The notes under the pieces are model-generated. The model was given only the letters and a program-made list of their open reading frames with translations. It searched no databases and was not told where the DNA came from. DNA of 64,000 nt, taken from NCBI RefSeq assembly GCF_022759505.1, contig NZ_CP094289.1, forward strand, positions 1 to 64,000. The letters run 5' to 3'. Positions 42,782-51,571 of this stretch are shown in pieces. The stretch comes from Georgenia sp. TF02-10. GTDB lineage: Bacteria > Actinomycetota > Actinomycetes > Actinomycetales > Actinomycetaceae. Both the position numbers and the translations under genes were made by a program. How positions within the stretch are numbered: the first letter of the stretch is position 1; every line of letters begins with the position of its first letter.

Positions 42782-43449
42782 GGCCCGGTCTCGCCTGTGC
42801 CGGGCGATTGCGGCGGCCCGCCCGTCCCGGCCGGGGTCCCAGGCGTACCGGTGCCGTTTCGTGACGCGCCGGCCTGGGTCCCGAGCGTCCCGGGGCGGCC
42901 GCGCGACTCGGCCGCAACGTGCGAGCGGGGCGACGTGGCCGCCCGGAGCGCCTGGTTCTCGGTGCGGATGCGCACCGTGAGCAGGGCGGCGTTCGCCACG
43001 GTGAAGACCAGCGCGGTGATCCAGGCCGAGTGCACGAGCGGCAGGGCGATGCCCTCGAGGACGACCGCCACGTAGTTCGGGTGGCTGAACCACCGGTACG
43101 GCCCGCCGGTCACCAGCGGCAGCCCGGGCACCACGATGACCCGGGTGTTCCACCGCGGACCGAGCACCGTGATGCACCACCAGCGCAGCGCCTGGGCGGC
43201 GAGCGCGAGGGCCAGCATGGTCCAGCCCAGGGCGGGGACGAACGCCGGCTGCCGGGTCCACACCTCCACCAGGGCGCCGACGAGCAGGCCGGTGTGCAGC
43301 ACCACCATCACCGGGTAGTGGCCCCGCCCGCTCTCCACCCCGCCGCGGGCGAAGCTCCACCGGGCGTTGCGGGTGGCGACGACGAGCTCGGCGAGCCGCT
43401 CGAACCCGACCGCCACCACGAGGACGGTGAACCAGACGAGCGAGGTCAT
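42778..43449 (-). CDS. Isoprenylcysteine-carboxyl-methyltransferase-family membrane methyltransferase (SrsB-like)
   Basis: 223 aa, four to five helices. ICMT signature PYRWFSHPNYVAVVLEGIALPLVHSAW (about 118-145) for SAM binding, and WTRQPAFVPALGWTMLALALAAQALRWWCI. SrsB of S. griseus belongs here and O-methylates alkylresorcinols, so the same job is likely. The last 50 residues are a disordered Gly/Thr/Pro tail (GTPGTPAGTGGPPQSPGTG). GTGA overlap with the following oxidoreductase gene; 48 bp after the PKS stop codon. Confidence 0.9.
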   Translation of the reverse strand: MTSLVWFTVLVVAVGFERLAELVVATRNARWSFARGGVESGRGHYPVMVVLHTGLLVGALVEVWTRQPAFVPALGWTMLALALAAQALRWWCITVLGPRWNTRVIVVPGLPLVTGGPYRWFSHPNYVAVVLEGIALPLVHSAWITALVFTVANAALLTVRIRTENQALRAATSPRSHVAAESRGRPGTLGTQAGASRNGTGTPGTPAGTGGPPQSPGTGETGP

Positions 43450-43497
43450 GCCACCGGCCCCATCCCGCCCCCGCCCGCCTGCTGACCGGTGCGCACG

Positions 43498-44652
43498 TCA
43501 GGCCCGCAGCAGGACGAGCTCGAGGCTGAAGCCGGGACCCATCGCCATCATCACCCCGGGCGAACCGGGGGCGGGCGGGCGCCGGTCGAGGGTGTCGCGC
43601 AGGATGTGCAGCACCGAGGCGGAGGACAGGTTGCCCACCCGGCGCAGCGAGTCGGTGGTCAGGGCGAGCGCGTCGGCGCCGACGGCGAGGGCGTCGGCCA
43701 GGGAGTCGATCACCTTCGGCCCGCCCGGGTGGCACACCCACCACCCGACGTCGCCGATGGTCAGGCCGTGCTCGGCGAGGAAGGCCGCAACGTCCTCCCC
43801 GACCCGGCCGCGGACGAGCTCGGGCACCTCGGCGCCGAGCACGATCCGCAGCCCGGTGGCGCGCACGTCCCAGCCCATCGCGGCCTCGGTCCCGGCGTAG
43901 AGGTGGCTGCGGCTGGCGACGACGGTGGGCCCGGCCGCGGCGCGAGCCACGCCGTCGCCGTCGCCCGCGGCCGTGCTGCCGGCCACCCCGCCGCCGTCAC
44001 CGGCGGTGCCGTCGGTCCCGCCGTCGCCCGTGCGGGCCAGCGGGTGCTCGGCGCCGACCGCCACGACCGCGCCCGCGCCGTCGCCGAACAGGCCGCTGGC
44101 GACCAGGTTGGCGGTGGAGGTGTCGCCCCGCTGGATGGTCAGCGAGCACAGCTCGACGGCGAGCAGCACGCCGACGGCGCGGGGGTGGCCGAGGAGGTAG
44201 TCGTGCAGCCGGGCGGTGCCGGCGGCGCCGGCCATACAGCCCAGGCCGAACAGCGGCACCCGCACCACGTCCGGGCGCAGCCCGACCCGGGCGGCGACCC
44301 GCGCCTCCAGCGAGGGCACCGCCACCCCGGTGATGGTGGTGGACAGGATGAGGTCGACGTCGCCCGGGGCCAGGCCGGCGCGGTCCAGCGCGGCCGCCAG
44401 CGCCCGGGCGCCGAGGTCGACGGCGGCGGCGATGAAGGCGTCGTTGGCCTCCCCGAAGTCGGCGAGCTCGGCGTAGCGCTCGAGCGGCAGCGCCAGGTGC
44501 CGGTGCTCGACGCCGGCGCTGGCGTGCACGCGCCGCAGCAGGGCGGCGGTGCGGCCCTCGGCGCCGGTGAGCTCGGCGATGGCGGCGGTGACGTCGCCCT
44601 GGGGGTAGCGGTGCTCGGGCACCACCGCCTCGACGGCGACGAGCTGGGTCAT
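43498..44652 (-). CDS. Type III polyketide synthase (alkylresorcinol/alkylpyrone-type)
   Basis: 384 aa chalcone-synthase superfamily. Catalytic triad visible: Cys139 in [13 protein letters not shown], His308 in [10 protein letters not shown], Asn341 in [12 protein letters not shown]. Residues about 206-242 are a Gly/Asp repeat insert ([13 protein letters not shown]), placed in a surface loop. It extends fatty acyl-CoA with malonyl-CoA and cyclises the chain. Neighbours (ICMT methyltransferase, flavoprotein) give srsABC order. TACGCT at 44659-44664 (minus) ends 6 nt before the ATG, so the PKS mRNA may be leaderless and independent of the UbiA gene upstream. Confidence 0.93.
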   Translation of the reverse strand: MTQLVAVEAVVPEHRYPQGDVTAAIAELTGAEGRTAALLRRVHASAGVEHRHLALPLERYAELADFGEANDAFIAAAVDLGARALAAALDRAGLAPGDVDLILSTTITGVAVPSLEARVAARVGLRPDVVRVPLFGLGCMAGAAGTARLHDYLLGHPRAVGVLLAVELCSLTIQRGDTSTANLVASGLFGDGAGAVVAVGAEHPLARTGDGGTDGTAGDGGGVAGSTAAGDGDGVARAAAGPTVVASRSHLYAGTEAAMGWDVRATGLRIVLGAEVPELVRGRVGEDVAAFLAEHGLTIGDVGWWVCHPGGPKVIDSLADALAVGADALALTTDSLRRVGNLSSASVLHILRDTLDRRPPAPGSPGVMMAMGPGFSLELVLLRA

Positions 44653-44723
44653 CCCGCGAGCGTACGTGCCGGCCCGGTCGCTGTCGCCGGAACCCGGACG
44701 GGCCGCCCGCGGCACCGCCGCAC

Positions 44724-45554
44724 TCACACCCCGCGCAGGACGAGCATGACGACGTCGAGCAGCGCGATGCCCATGGCCGCCCGGAACAGGGCCCGGCCCC
44801 CGGCGCGCACCGCGACGGCGGCGAGGAGCCCGACCATCGCGAGCACCGCCCACGCCCAGCCCGGCGTCGGCCCGGCCGGTCCGAGCACGGCCACCGCGGA
44901 GGCCGCCGTCAGGCAGGCCAGGGCGAGCAGCACCGAGCGGCGGGCCCCGAGCCGGTGCGGCAGCCCGCGCACCCCGGTGGCCGCGTCGTCGGCCAGGTCC
45001 GGCACCACGTTGACCAGGTGGGCGCCGGCCCCCAGCAGGCTCCCGGCGGCGACCATCCACCCCGGCGGCAGCCGAGCCGGGTCCTGGGCGAGCCAGGCCA
45101 GCGTGGGCAGTGCGCCGAAGGCGACGGTGTAGGGCAGCCAAGACAGCAGCGTGCCCTTCAGGCGCAGGTTGTACGCCCAGCCCGCGGCGACGGCGAGCAG
45201 GTGCACCAGCCCGGCGGCCAGCCCCACGGCCAGCGACGCGACGACGCAGACCACCAGCGCCGCGGCGACGGACCGGCGCACCAGGCGGCGCGAGAGCGCC
45301 CCGGTCACCAGTGGCTTGTCCCGCCGGCCCACCCGGGCGTCCCGGTCGGCGTCGAGCAGGTCGTTGGACCAGCCGATGGAGAGCTGCCCGGCCAGGACGG
45401 CGAGCGTGAGGACCGCGCCGGTGCGCGGGGAGAGGCCGGCGGCGGCCGCGAGCAGCGCGGCGACGGTGGTGACGGCGAGCGTCGGCGCGAGGTGGCTGGC
45501 GCGCAGCAGCGCCCCGGCCGTGGCCACACCGGTCCCCGCCATGGCGGACATCAT
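44724..45554 (-). CDS. UbiA-family prenyltransferase
   Basis: 276 aa, about eight to nine helices. Asp-rich motifs [20 protein letters not shown] (NDxxDxxxD) and [16 protein letters not shown] (DxxxD-like) bind the Mg-prenyl diphosphate. It transfers a prenyl chain to an aromatic or sugar acceptor; placed directly upstream of a phenolic-lipid set, the alkylresorcinol or a quinol is the natural acceptor. Subfamily looks like actinobacterial 4-hydroxybenzoate octaprenyltransferase-like/chlorophyll-synthase-like proteins. Start at ATG 45554; in-frame ATG 45542 also possible. 71 bp before the PKS start. Confidence 0.92.
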   Translation of the reverse strand: MMSAMAGTGVATAGALLRASHLAPTLAVTTVAALLAAAAGLSPRTGAVLTLAVLAGQLSIGWSNDLLDADRDARVGRRDKPLVTGALSRRLVRRSVAAALVVCVVASLAVGLAAGLVHLLAVAAGWAYNLRLKGTLLSWLPYTVAFGALPTLAWLAQDPARLPPGWMVAAGSLLGAGAHLVNVVPDLADDAATGVRGLPHRLGARRSVLLALACLTAASAVAVLGPAGPTPGWAWAVLAMVGLLAAVAVRAGGRALFRAAMGIALLDVVMLVLRGV

Positions 45555-45597
45555 GGCGTGCGCGGCGGCGGCGCCGTCACCACCCGCCGCGGCGCCG

Positions 45598-45720
45598 CGG
45601 TCGCCACCCGACCGGGCGCCGTCGCCCGGGTGCCGTCGTCCGCACGCGACCGGGCGCCGTCGCCCTCACGGCCCGCCCGGGCGCCGTCGTCCGCACGACC
45701 CCCGGGCGCCGTCGTCCTCA
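45598..45720. repeat. GGGCGCCGTCG-rich tandem repeat before the UbiA gene
   Basis: About five units of the type CGGGCGCCGTCGyCC...CACG, 25-35 bp each, run from upstream of the UbiA start to the stop codon of the aldehyde dehydrogenase. Same sequence family as other minisatellites in this window; overlaps the region where a UbiA promoter would be. Confidence 0.75.
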
Positions 45721-47205
45721 CCGGCCGCCGGCGGACCCCGGGGGCTCCACGTGCACGGTCTTCAGCGCGGTCATCGCGGCCAGCAGGTCCGGGCCGTACC
45801 CGGCGCCCATCCCGGAGTCCCGGCGCGGGTCCGCGGAGCCGCCCGGCGCGCCGCCGAAGACCGCGTTGACCTTCACCGTCCCGACGTCGAGGTCGTCGGC
45901 CGCCTGGAGCGCGTGGCCGAGGTCGGGGGTCAGCACGGTCGCGGCCAGGCCGTACCGGCCCCGCCCGGCCAGCTCCAGGGCCGCGGCGAAGTCCGGCACC
46001 CGGGTGACCGCGGCGACCGGCCCGAACGTCTCCTCCCGCATCACCGCCATCTCAGCGGTGCATTCGTCGAGCACGGTGGGCGGGTAGAAGGTGCCCGGGC
46101 CGTCCGCCTGGGCGCCGCCGGTCAGGCACTCGGCGCCGGCCGCGCGGGCGGCGGCCACCTGGTCGGTGACGACGGCGAGCTGCTCGGCGTCGACCAGCGG
46201 CCCAAGGTCGGTGGCGCCGTCGGCCGGGTCCCCCACCGTCATGTCCTCCGCGATGCGGACGAGCTCGGCGAGGACGTCCGCGGCCACCGCCTCGTGCAGG
46301 TAGACCCGCTCGACCGAGGTGCAGATCTGCCCGGTGTTGGTGAAGGCGCCGGTGGCGATCTGCGCCGCCGCCCAGGCCGGGTCCACGCCGGCGTCGACGA
46401 CGATCGGGTCCTTGCCGCCGTTCTCCAGCAGCACCCGGCCACCGTGGCCGGCCACCGTCTGCGCGATCGCCCGCCCGGCCGCCGTCGACCCGACGTGCGC
46501 GGCGAGCGCCACGCGGGGGTCGGCGACGAGCGCGGCGCCGGTCTCGCCGTCGCCGTTGACCACGTTCAGCACCCCCGGCGGCAGGGCCGCGGCGACGAGC
46601 CGGGCCATCTCCCACCCGGGGGCGGCGCTGCGCTCGGAGGGCTTGTGCACGACGGTGTTGCCGGTGACGAGCGCGGCGGCGAGCAGGCCGGCGGCGGTGG
46701 GGAAGGGGTCGTTCCACGGGGTGAGGACGGCGACGACGCCGTGCGGCTCGCGGCGAACGAGGTCCAGCGCCGCGGGGGCGCCGGCGAGGGTGCGGCCGGT
46801 GGGGCCGAGGCCGGTGACGGCGGCCTCGTCGAGGAGGTCGGCGGCGACCCGGGCGGTCTCCCGGGCCTGCCCGCGCAGCCGGCCGGTGGTGGCGGTGAGG
46901 AGGTCGCCGAGGTCGTCGGCGGCGGCGCGGACCGCGGCGGCCGCCTGCGCCAGGGCGGCGGCGCGGTCGGCCGGGGCGGTGGCGCGCCAGGCGCGGAAGG
47001 CGTCGGTAGCGGCGTCGACGGCGGCGGTCACCTCCTGCACGGTGGCGGCGGCGACGGTCCAGGCCGGGGCCCCGGTGGTCGGGTCGTGGCGGACGAAGGT
47101 GCGCCCCGCGGCGGGGACCTCCCGGCCGCCGACGAGGTGGGTGGCGAGCCGGCGGGGCTCGGCGGTTCCGGCGGTGGTGGGCTGGTTGTGCTCGGTGAGG
47201 GTCAC
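45718..47205 (-). CDS. Aldehyde dehydrogenase family protein
   Basis: 495 aa. LTPWNDPFPTAAGLLAAALVTGNTVVHKPSE (NAD-binding region), catalytic Glu in RVLLENGGKDPIVVDAGV, catalytic Cys in FTNTGQICTSVERVY, and EMAVMREETFGPVAAV. NGGKDP replaces the commoner LGGKNP. It oxidises an aldehyde to an acid with NAD(P). GTG 47205 follows AGGAGA by 7 nt. Same strand as the UbiA-PKS cluster, separated by a 160-bp minisatellite; membership in that pathway is possible, not shown. Confidence 0.93.
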   Translation of the reverse strand: MTLTEHNQPTTAGTAEPRRLATHLVGGREVPAAGRTFVRHDPTTGAPAWTVAAATVQEVTAAVDAATDAFRAWRATAPADRAAALAQAAAAVRAAADDLGDLLTATTGRLRGQARETARVAADLLDEAAVTGLGPTGRTLAGAPAALDLVRREPHGVVAVLTPWNDPFPTAAGLLAAALVTGNTVVHKPSERSAAPGWEMARLVAAALPPGVLNVVNGDGETGAALVADPRVALAAHVGSTAAGRAIAQTVAGHGGRVLLENGGKDPIVVDAGVDPAWAAAQIATGAFTNTGQICTSVERVYLHEAVAADVLAELVRIAEDMTVGDPADGATDLGPLVDAEQLAVVTDQVAAARAAGAECLTGGAQADGPGTFYPPTVLDECTAEMAVMREETFGPVAAVTRVPDFAAALELAGRGRYGLAATVLTPDLGHALQAADDLDVGTVKVNAVFGGAPGGSADPRRDSGMGAGYGPDLLAAMTALKTVHVEPPGSAGGR

Positions 47206-47437
47206 GGGATCTCCTGTCGGCAGGGGGCACGGGTCGGGCGCCGGGGCCTGGTGCGGCGGAAGGGTGCGCGCACGCACGTCCGGGCGTCTAGAGCCTGGCA
47301 CGCTCGGCGCTCGACGCCGGCCGCTAGCCGTTGGGCGTTGGCGCGTCCCCGACGCCTGATCCGACCTTCCAGCAAGCCGGCGCGAGCCGCCACCGGTGCT
47401 CCACCTCGGCGCCGGCGTCAGATCCGGTGCGGCGGCC
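47206..47437. other. Upstream region of the aldehyde dehydrogenase, no gene seen
   Basis: About 230 bp that should contain its minus-strand promoter. With the repeats and hairpin that follow it forms a 620-bp gap before the cold-shock gene. Confidence 0.4.
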
Positions 47438-47546
47438 TGTCACGATGCCGGGTGCGCGGCCCTGTCACGATGCCGGTGCACGGCCCTGTCACGATGCCGT
47501 GCCGGGTTCGGCCCTGATGCTGGTGGCGGCTTTGTCACGATGCCGG
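47438..47546. repeat. 24-25 bp tandem repeat with TGTCACGATGCCGG core
   Basis: The core TGTCACGATGCC starts at 47438, 47463, 47487 and, after a diverged unit, 47533 (as TTGTCACGATGCC). Spacers read GGTGCGCGGCCC, GGTGCACGGCCC and GTGCCGGGTTCGGCCC. The last copy runs straight into the 36-bp hairpin. Non-coding. Confidence 0.85.
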
Positions 47547-47623
47547 TGCCTGCTTGTCTGTACTCGTTGTGGCGGCTTGAAGCCCGGTTCAAGCCGCCAC
47601 AACGAGTACAGACAAGCAGGCAC
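47546..47623. repeat. Perfect 36-bp inverted repeat with 6-nt loop
   Basis: Arms 47546-47581 and 47588-47623 are exact reverse complements over all 36 bases; the loop is GCCCGG. The arms have mixed base composition (TGCTTGTCTGTACTCGTTGT), unlike the GC-only surroundings. Far longer than a terminator. Sits 205 bp upstream of the cold-shock gene, directly after the tandem repeats. Confidence 0.95.
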
Positions 47624-47828
47624 GGAGTCAGGTCCCGGCAGCGCACGCCGCGCCTGCGGCGAGGCCCTCAACCTGGCGCGACTGCGGCGCGGGCCGCCGT
47701 GGCGGCGGAGGCACGGTCGCCGTCGGACGGTCCGCCGATGGGGACGACGTAGCCGCCCCGTTCCCCTATCGTTCTCGGCACAGTGCCTCTCGCATGTCGC
47801 GCGGGGCCGTGAGAAGAGGAAGCAAGAC

Positions 47829-48032
47829 ATGGCAACAGGCACCGTGAAGTGGTTCAACGCTGACAAGGGCTTCGGGTTCATCGCGCCCGACGACGGCAGC
47901 GCTGACGTCTTCGTGCACTACTCCGCGATCACCACCCGGGGCTACCGCACCCTGGAGGAGGGCCAGAAGGTCGACTTCGACGTCACGCAGGGCGCCAAGG
48001 GCCCGCAGGCGGAGAACGTCAGCCCCCGCTGA
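47829..48032 (+). CDS. Cold-shock protein (CspA family)
   Basis: 67 aa OB fold, standard length. RNP1 KGFGFI and RNP2 VFVHYSAI present in [37 protein letters not shown]/ssDNA chaperone. GAGGAAG lies 6-7 nt before the ATG. A -10-like TATCGT at 47767-47772 gives a leader of about 55 nt. Upstream elements at 47438-47623 might influence its expression, but no link is shown. Confidence 0.95.
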   Translation: MATGTVKWFNADKGFGFIAPDDGSADVFVHYSAITTRGYRTLEEGQKVDFDVTQGAKGPQAENVSPR

Positions 48033-48313
48033 CCGCGGCTGGGCGGGCGAACGGGCCTTGAGGGGTCCGCTCCCCCAGTTCGTCGCCGGGCCGCGCGGAG
48101 CACCGAGCACGTCTCCGTCCGCGACCGGTCCCGGCCGTTGATCACTGCCTCGGCACCACGGTGCGCCGCGGCACTCCAAGGATGACGGGCGCCCAGGGAT
48201 ACCCGGGGTGCCCGTCGGCCTTCGGGCCAGCGTGAGCCTGCACCCGGCCGAGTCTCACCAGGACCAGGTTCACCGTCGTCACGAGCGACCCACCTGCGCG
48301 CACAATGGTCTGC

Positions 48314-48589
48314 ATGGTCACGCTGCAGGTCCCTGGCGTTCCCGACGACGTGCGGCAGGCGCTCGCCGAACGGGCCCGTGCGCGGGGCCAGTCACTGCAG
48401 GAGTTCGTGCTGTCCCTGCTGGAGGACGAGGCGCGGGGGTCGGCCAACCTGGCCCTGCTCAACCGCTTCGCCGATCGGAAGGACGGCTCCCGGCTCTCCG
48501 TCGACGACGCCACCGGCGCGCTGGAGAGCGCACGCGCCGGGCGGGACGCCGAGGGCGCCGGAGGCGGTGCGGTGGTTGGCGTCCCGTAA
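48314..48589 (+). CDS. Arc/FitA-type ribbon-helix-helix antitoxin
   Basis: 91 aa. VTLQVPGVPDDVRQALAERARARGQSLQEFVLSLLEDEARG is the classical VapB/FitA beginning (strand, two helices); the later charged part would bind a PIN toxin. CACAAT (48301-48306) lies 7 nt before ATG 48314, so that start is preferred to an ATG 9 nt earlier. Its stop is followed at once by a broken vapC, so it survives as an orphan antitoxin. Confidence 0.85.
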   Translation: MVTLQVPGVPDDVRQALAERARARGQSLQEFVLSLLEDEARGSANLALLNRFADRKDGSRLSVDDATGALESARAGRDAEGAGGGAVVGVP

Positions 48590-48666
48590 TCGTCGTTGAC
48601 GCATCGGCACCGACCAGCGCGTTCGCCGACGCGCAGCGGCCGGGCAAGCCGGGGGAGCGCGGCTGA
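48586..48666 (+). pseudogene. Truncated PIN-domain toxin gene (vapC remnant)
   Basis: Directly at the end of the antitoxin gene the frame reads VIVVDASAPTSAFADAQRPGKPGERG then TGA. VIVVDAS(A) is the first strand of PIN toxins with the catalytic Asp. The start codon is GTA (a GTG with the last base changed, overlapping the antitoxin stop), and only about 26 of about 130 codons remain before 48666. Confidence 0.75.
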
Positions 48667-48694
48667 CCTGGCCGAGGGTGAATAGGCTTCGGCA

Positions 48695-49441
48695 ATGCCG
48701 ACGGCTCCCGCACCGCCCAACCCCACCGCCGCCATGCTCGTCATCGGCGACGAGATCCTCTCCGGGCGCACCCGCGACGCGAACGCCTACCACCTCGCCG
48801 GCGAGCTGACCCGGGTCGGGATCGACCTGCGGGAGATCCGCGTGGTGCCCGACGACCACGACGTCATCGTCGACGCCCTCGACGCCCTCCGCGGCGCGTA
48901 CACCCACGTGTTCACCTCCGGCGGGATCGGGCCGACCCACGACGACATCACCGCGGACGCCGTCGCCGCCGCCTTCGGCGTGGGGATCGACGTGCGCGAC
49001 GACGCCCGCGAGATCCTCGAGACGACGCTCGCCGCCCGCGGCATGACGGCCACCGCGGACCAGCTGCGGATGGCCCGCATCCCCGACGGCGCCACGCTCA
49101 TCGGCAACGAGCTGTCCGGCGCGCCCGGGTTCAGCATCGGCAACGTGCACGTCATGGCCGGCGTGCCGAGCATCTTCGTCGCTATGGTGGCGGCCCTCCT
49201 GCCGACGCTCCGGGCGGGCACGCCCCGGCAGTCCCGGGAGGTGCGCTTCGAGGTCGGCGAGGGCCGGATCGCCGCCCCGCTCCGCGAGCTCGCCGCCACC
49301 ATGCCCGAGCTGAGCATCGGGTCCTACCCGTTCCGGGAGGGCGACGTCCGCGGGACCAACGTCGTCGTCCGCGGCACCGACCCGGCCCTGCTCGACGCGG
49401 CCGTGACGCGGCTTGAGGCGATCCGGGCCGCGACGACATGA
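48695..49441 (+). CDS. CinA-type competence/damage-inducible protein, molybdopterin-binding-like domain
   Basis: 248 aa, only the MoCF_biosynth-like (CinA N-terminal) domain: AAMLVIGDEILSGRTRDANAYHLAGELTRVGIDLREIRVVPDD, then VFTSGGIGPTHDDITADAVAAAF and ELSGAPGFSIGNVHVMAGVPSIF. Stand-alone forms act as ADP-ribose/FAD-type pyrophosphohydrolases or are uncharacterised; the C-terminal deamidase half of CinA is missing. TAGGCT (48683-48688) ends 6 nt before the ATG. Confidence 0.92.
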   Translation: MPTAPAPPNPTAAMLVIGDEILSGRTRDANAYHLAGELTRVGIDLREIRVVPDDHDVIVDALDALRGAYTHVFTSGGIGPTHDDITADAVAAAFGVGIDVRDDAREILETTLAARGMTATADQLRMARIPDGATLIGNELSGAPGFSIGNVHVMAGVPSIFVAMVAALLPTLRAGTPRQSREVRFEVGEGRIAAPLRELAATMPELSIGSYPFREGDVRGTNVVVRGTDPALLDAAVTRLEAIRAATT

Positions 49442-49486
49442 CCGAGCACCGGGCGCCGAGCGCTCCGCCTGCGCTAGGGCCGCCGG

Positions 49487-50308
49487 TCAGAAGGTGATGC
49501 TCTTGAACTCCTCCGTCTGCGCGCGGATCCCGCGCTCGGTGGGCAGCCGCTCGATCGAGGAGGCGCCAAAGAACCCGACCACACCCTCGGTATGCTGGAG
49601 GATGTACTGAGCGTCTGCCGGCTCGGCGATCGGACCGCCGTGGCACAGCACAAGAATGTCGGGGTTGAACTTCTTCGCGGCGTCGTGCGCCTCCTGCACG
49701 CGCTGGGCGCTCTCCTCCAGCGTGAGCGCGGTCTGCGCACCGATGGTCCCGCTGGTGGTCAGACCCATGTGCGGCACGAGGACGTCCGCGCCCGCCTCAG
49801 CCATGGCCGTGGCCTGCTCGGCGTCGAAGACGTAGGGGGCGGTGAGCAGGCCACGCTCATGAGCTGCGGCAATCATGTCGACCTCCAGCCCGTAGCCCAT
49901 GCCCGTCTCCTCGAGGTTCTGGCGGAAGACGCCATCGATGAGCCCGACGGTCGGGAAGTTCTGCACACCGGTGAAGCCCGCGCGCCTGACGTCGTCGAGG
50001 AAGGTGGTCATCACCCGGAAGGGGTCGGTGCCGTTGACGCCGGCGAGCACCGGGGTGTTCTTGACCACGGGCAGCACCTCGTTGGCCATCTCCATGACGA
50101 TCGCGTTCGCGTCACCGTAGGCCAGCAGCCCCGCGAGCGAGCCACGGCCGGCCATCCGGTAGCGGCCCGAGTTGTAGATGATGATGAGGTCGATCCCACC
50201 AGCCTCCGCGGCCTTGGCGGACAGCCCGGTACCGGCTCCCCCGCCGATGATCGGCCTGCCGTCCTCCACCGACGCCCGCAGTCGGGCAAGTGCTTCCTCG
50301 CGGTCCAT
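49487..50308 (-). CDS. Phosphoenolpyruvate-hydrolase-like TIM-barrel protein
   Basis: 273 aa. [58 protein letters not shown] is the signature of PF09370; it also has [32 protein letters not shown] and [17 protein letters not shown]. Class of isocitrate-lyase-like enzymes, substrate poorly known. AGAGAGAGAA lies 5-10 nt upstream of the start. Second gene behind the Tm-1-like gene, 36 bp apart; the two families are commonly paired, sometimes fused. Confidence 0.93.
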   Translation of the reverse strand: MDREEALARLRASVEDGRPIIGGGAGTGLSAKAAEAGGIDLIIIYNSGRYRMAGRGSLAGLLAYGDANAIVMEMANEVLPVVKNTPVLAGVNGTDPFRVMTTFLDDVRRAGFTGVQNFPTVGLIDGVFRQNLEETGMGYGLEVDMIAAAHERGLLTAPYVFDAEQATAMAEAGADVLVPHMGLTTSGTIGAQTALTLEESAQRVQEAHDAAKKFNPDILVLCHGGPIAEPADAQYILQHTEGVVGFFGASSIERLPTERGIRAQTEEFKSITF

Positions 50309-50344
50309 AGTTCTCTCTCTCCCTAGTTCCGTCGTGACGTTCGC

Positions 50345-51571
50345 TCAGCGGCGGACGAGCGCGTGCAAGGCGTCGGCCGCCGCCGCGCCGAAGCCCGGGT
50401 CATTGATCGCGCAGTCGAGCTCGTGAACGACGACGTCGCTCCCCGCCAGCTCCTTCTTCAGCGCCGCGAAGCAGGCTGCGTCCGCCTCGGGGTCGAAGAA
50501 CGGCCCGCCGCTGACATCGATGCCCGACAATCCGCGCAATGGGAGGTACACCTCCACCGGACCCGTCGCTGCCTTGAGCTTGCGCCCGATCCGCCGTCCG
50601 AGCTCCGCCATCTCCTCCGCCGTCGTCCGCATCAGGGTGACTGTGGGGTTGTGCACGACGAAGGCCCGGCCCGCGTACTTCTCCGGCACGGTCTCCTTTG
50701 GCCCGAAGTTGCACATGTCCAGAGCACCGACGCTCACCACCTGCGGGAGCCCGGCGGCGCCGACGGCCTCGAGCCGGTCGGGGCCGGCGGAAAGGACGCC
50801 ACCAAGCAAGTCGTCGACGAGCTCGGTGGTGGTCAGGTCAAGCACGCCGTCGAGGAAGCCGTCCACGGCGAGGGCCTCCATCCCCCGGCCACCGGCGCCG
50901 GTCGCATGGAAGACCAGGACCTCGTAGCCGAGCTCGGTCAGCCGCTTGCGGGCCTCATCGACGGCGGGGGTGGTCAGCCCAAACATCGTCGCGCCGATGA
51001 GGTGCGGCTCGTCGCCGGGCTCCTGCTCCGCTGCGCGCTCGGCGTAGGCCTCCGCCATTGCCGCAATGGCGGCAACGGCGTTGCCCAGGATCGAGCGGGA
51101 GATGCGGTTGATCCCCGCAACGTCCACAACCGAGGGCATGATCGTCACGTCCTTGGCGCCGACGTACGGGCTGACATCCCCCGCCGCCATCGTCGTCACA
51201 AGCAGCTTGGGCACGCCGACTGGCAGCGCTTGCATCGCCCGCCCGGCGACGGACGAGCCACCCGAGCCGCCGACGGCGAGCAATCCGTGCAGCTGCCCCT
51301 CACCGTGGAGACGCTCGACGACGACAGCGGCGCCCCGGCTCATCGTGGTCATCGCCGCACCGCGGTCGTTCGCGTCACGGAGCCCGGCGATGTCGGCTCC
51401 GGCGGCCTGGGCCACGTCACCGGCGGCGATGTCGGCGATGCCCACGCCGTCGGAGAACGTCCCCACGTCGATGAGCACCGTCTCGATGCCGCGCTCGGCG
51501 AGCGCGTCCCGGAGCCAGATGTACTCCTCGCGCTTGGTGTCCAAGGTGCCGACCAGACCGACCGTTGCCAT
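50345..51571 (-). CDS. Tm-1-like ATP-binding domain protein (UPF0261)
   Basis: 408 aa. TVGLVGTLDTKREEYIWLRDALAERGIETVLIDVGT, LLAVGGSGGSSVAGRAMQALPVGVPKLLVTTMAAGDVSPYVGAKDVTIMPSVVDVAGIN, VFHATGAGGRGMEALA: full-length UPF0261. The plant homologue Tm-1 binds ATP and blocks tobamovirus replication; bacterial members are of unknown function and pair with the PEP-hydrolase-like protein. Start ATG 51571 has GAGGAGG 8 nt upstream. First gene of the pair. Confidence 0.93.
   Translation of the reverse strand: MATVGLVGTLDTKREEYIWLRDALAERGIETVLIDVGTFSDGVGIADIAAGDVAQAAGADIAGLRDANDRGAAMTTMSRGAAVVVERLHGEGQLHGLLAVGGSGGSSVAGRAMQALPVGVPKLLVTTMAAGDVSPYVGAKDVTIMPSVVDVAGINRISRSILGNAVAAIAAMAEAYAERAAEQEPGDEPHLIGATMFGLTTPAVDEARKRLTELGYEVLVFHATGAGGRGMEALAVDGFLDGVLDLTTTELVDDLLGGVLSAGPDRLEAVGAAGLPQVVSVGALDMCNFGPKETVPEKYAGRAFVVHNPTVTLMRTTAEEMAELGRRIGRKLKAATGPVEVYLPLRGLSGIDVSGGPFFDPEADAACFAALKKELAGSDVVVHELDCAINDPGFGAAAADALHALVRR

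Noticed and set aside
47438-47623. CRISPR-like array
   Set aside because: Spacers are short and related to each other, repeats are degenerate, and no cas genes are present.
47331-47828. Extended N-terminus of the cold-shock protein
   Set aside because: Would translate the repeats and the hairpin; ATG 47829 with GAGGAAG gives the normal 67-aa length.
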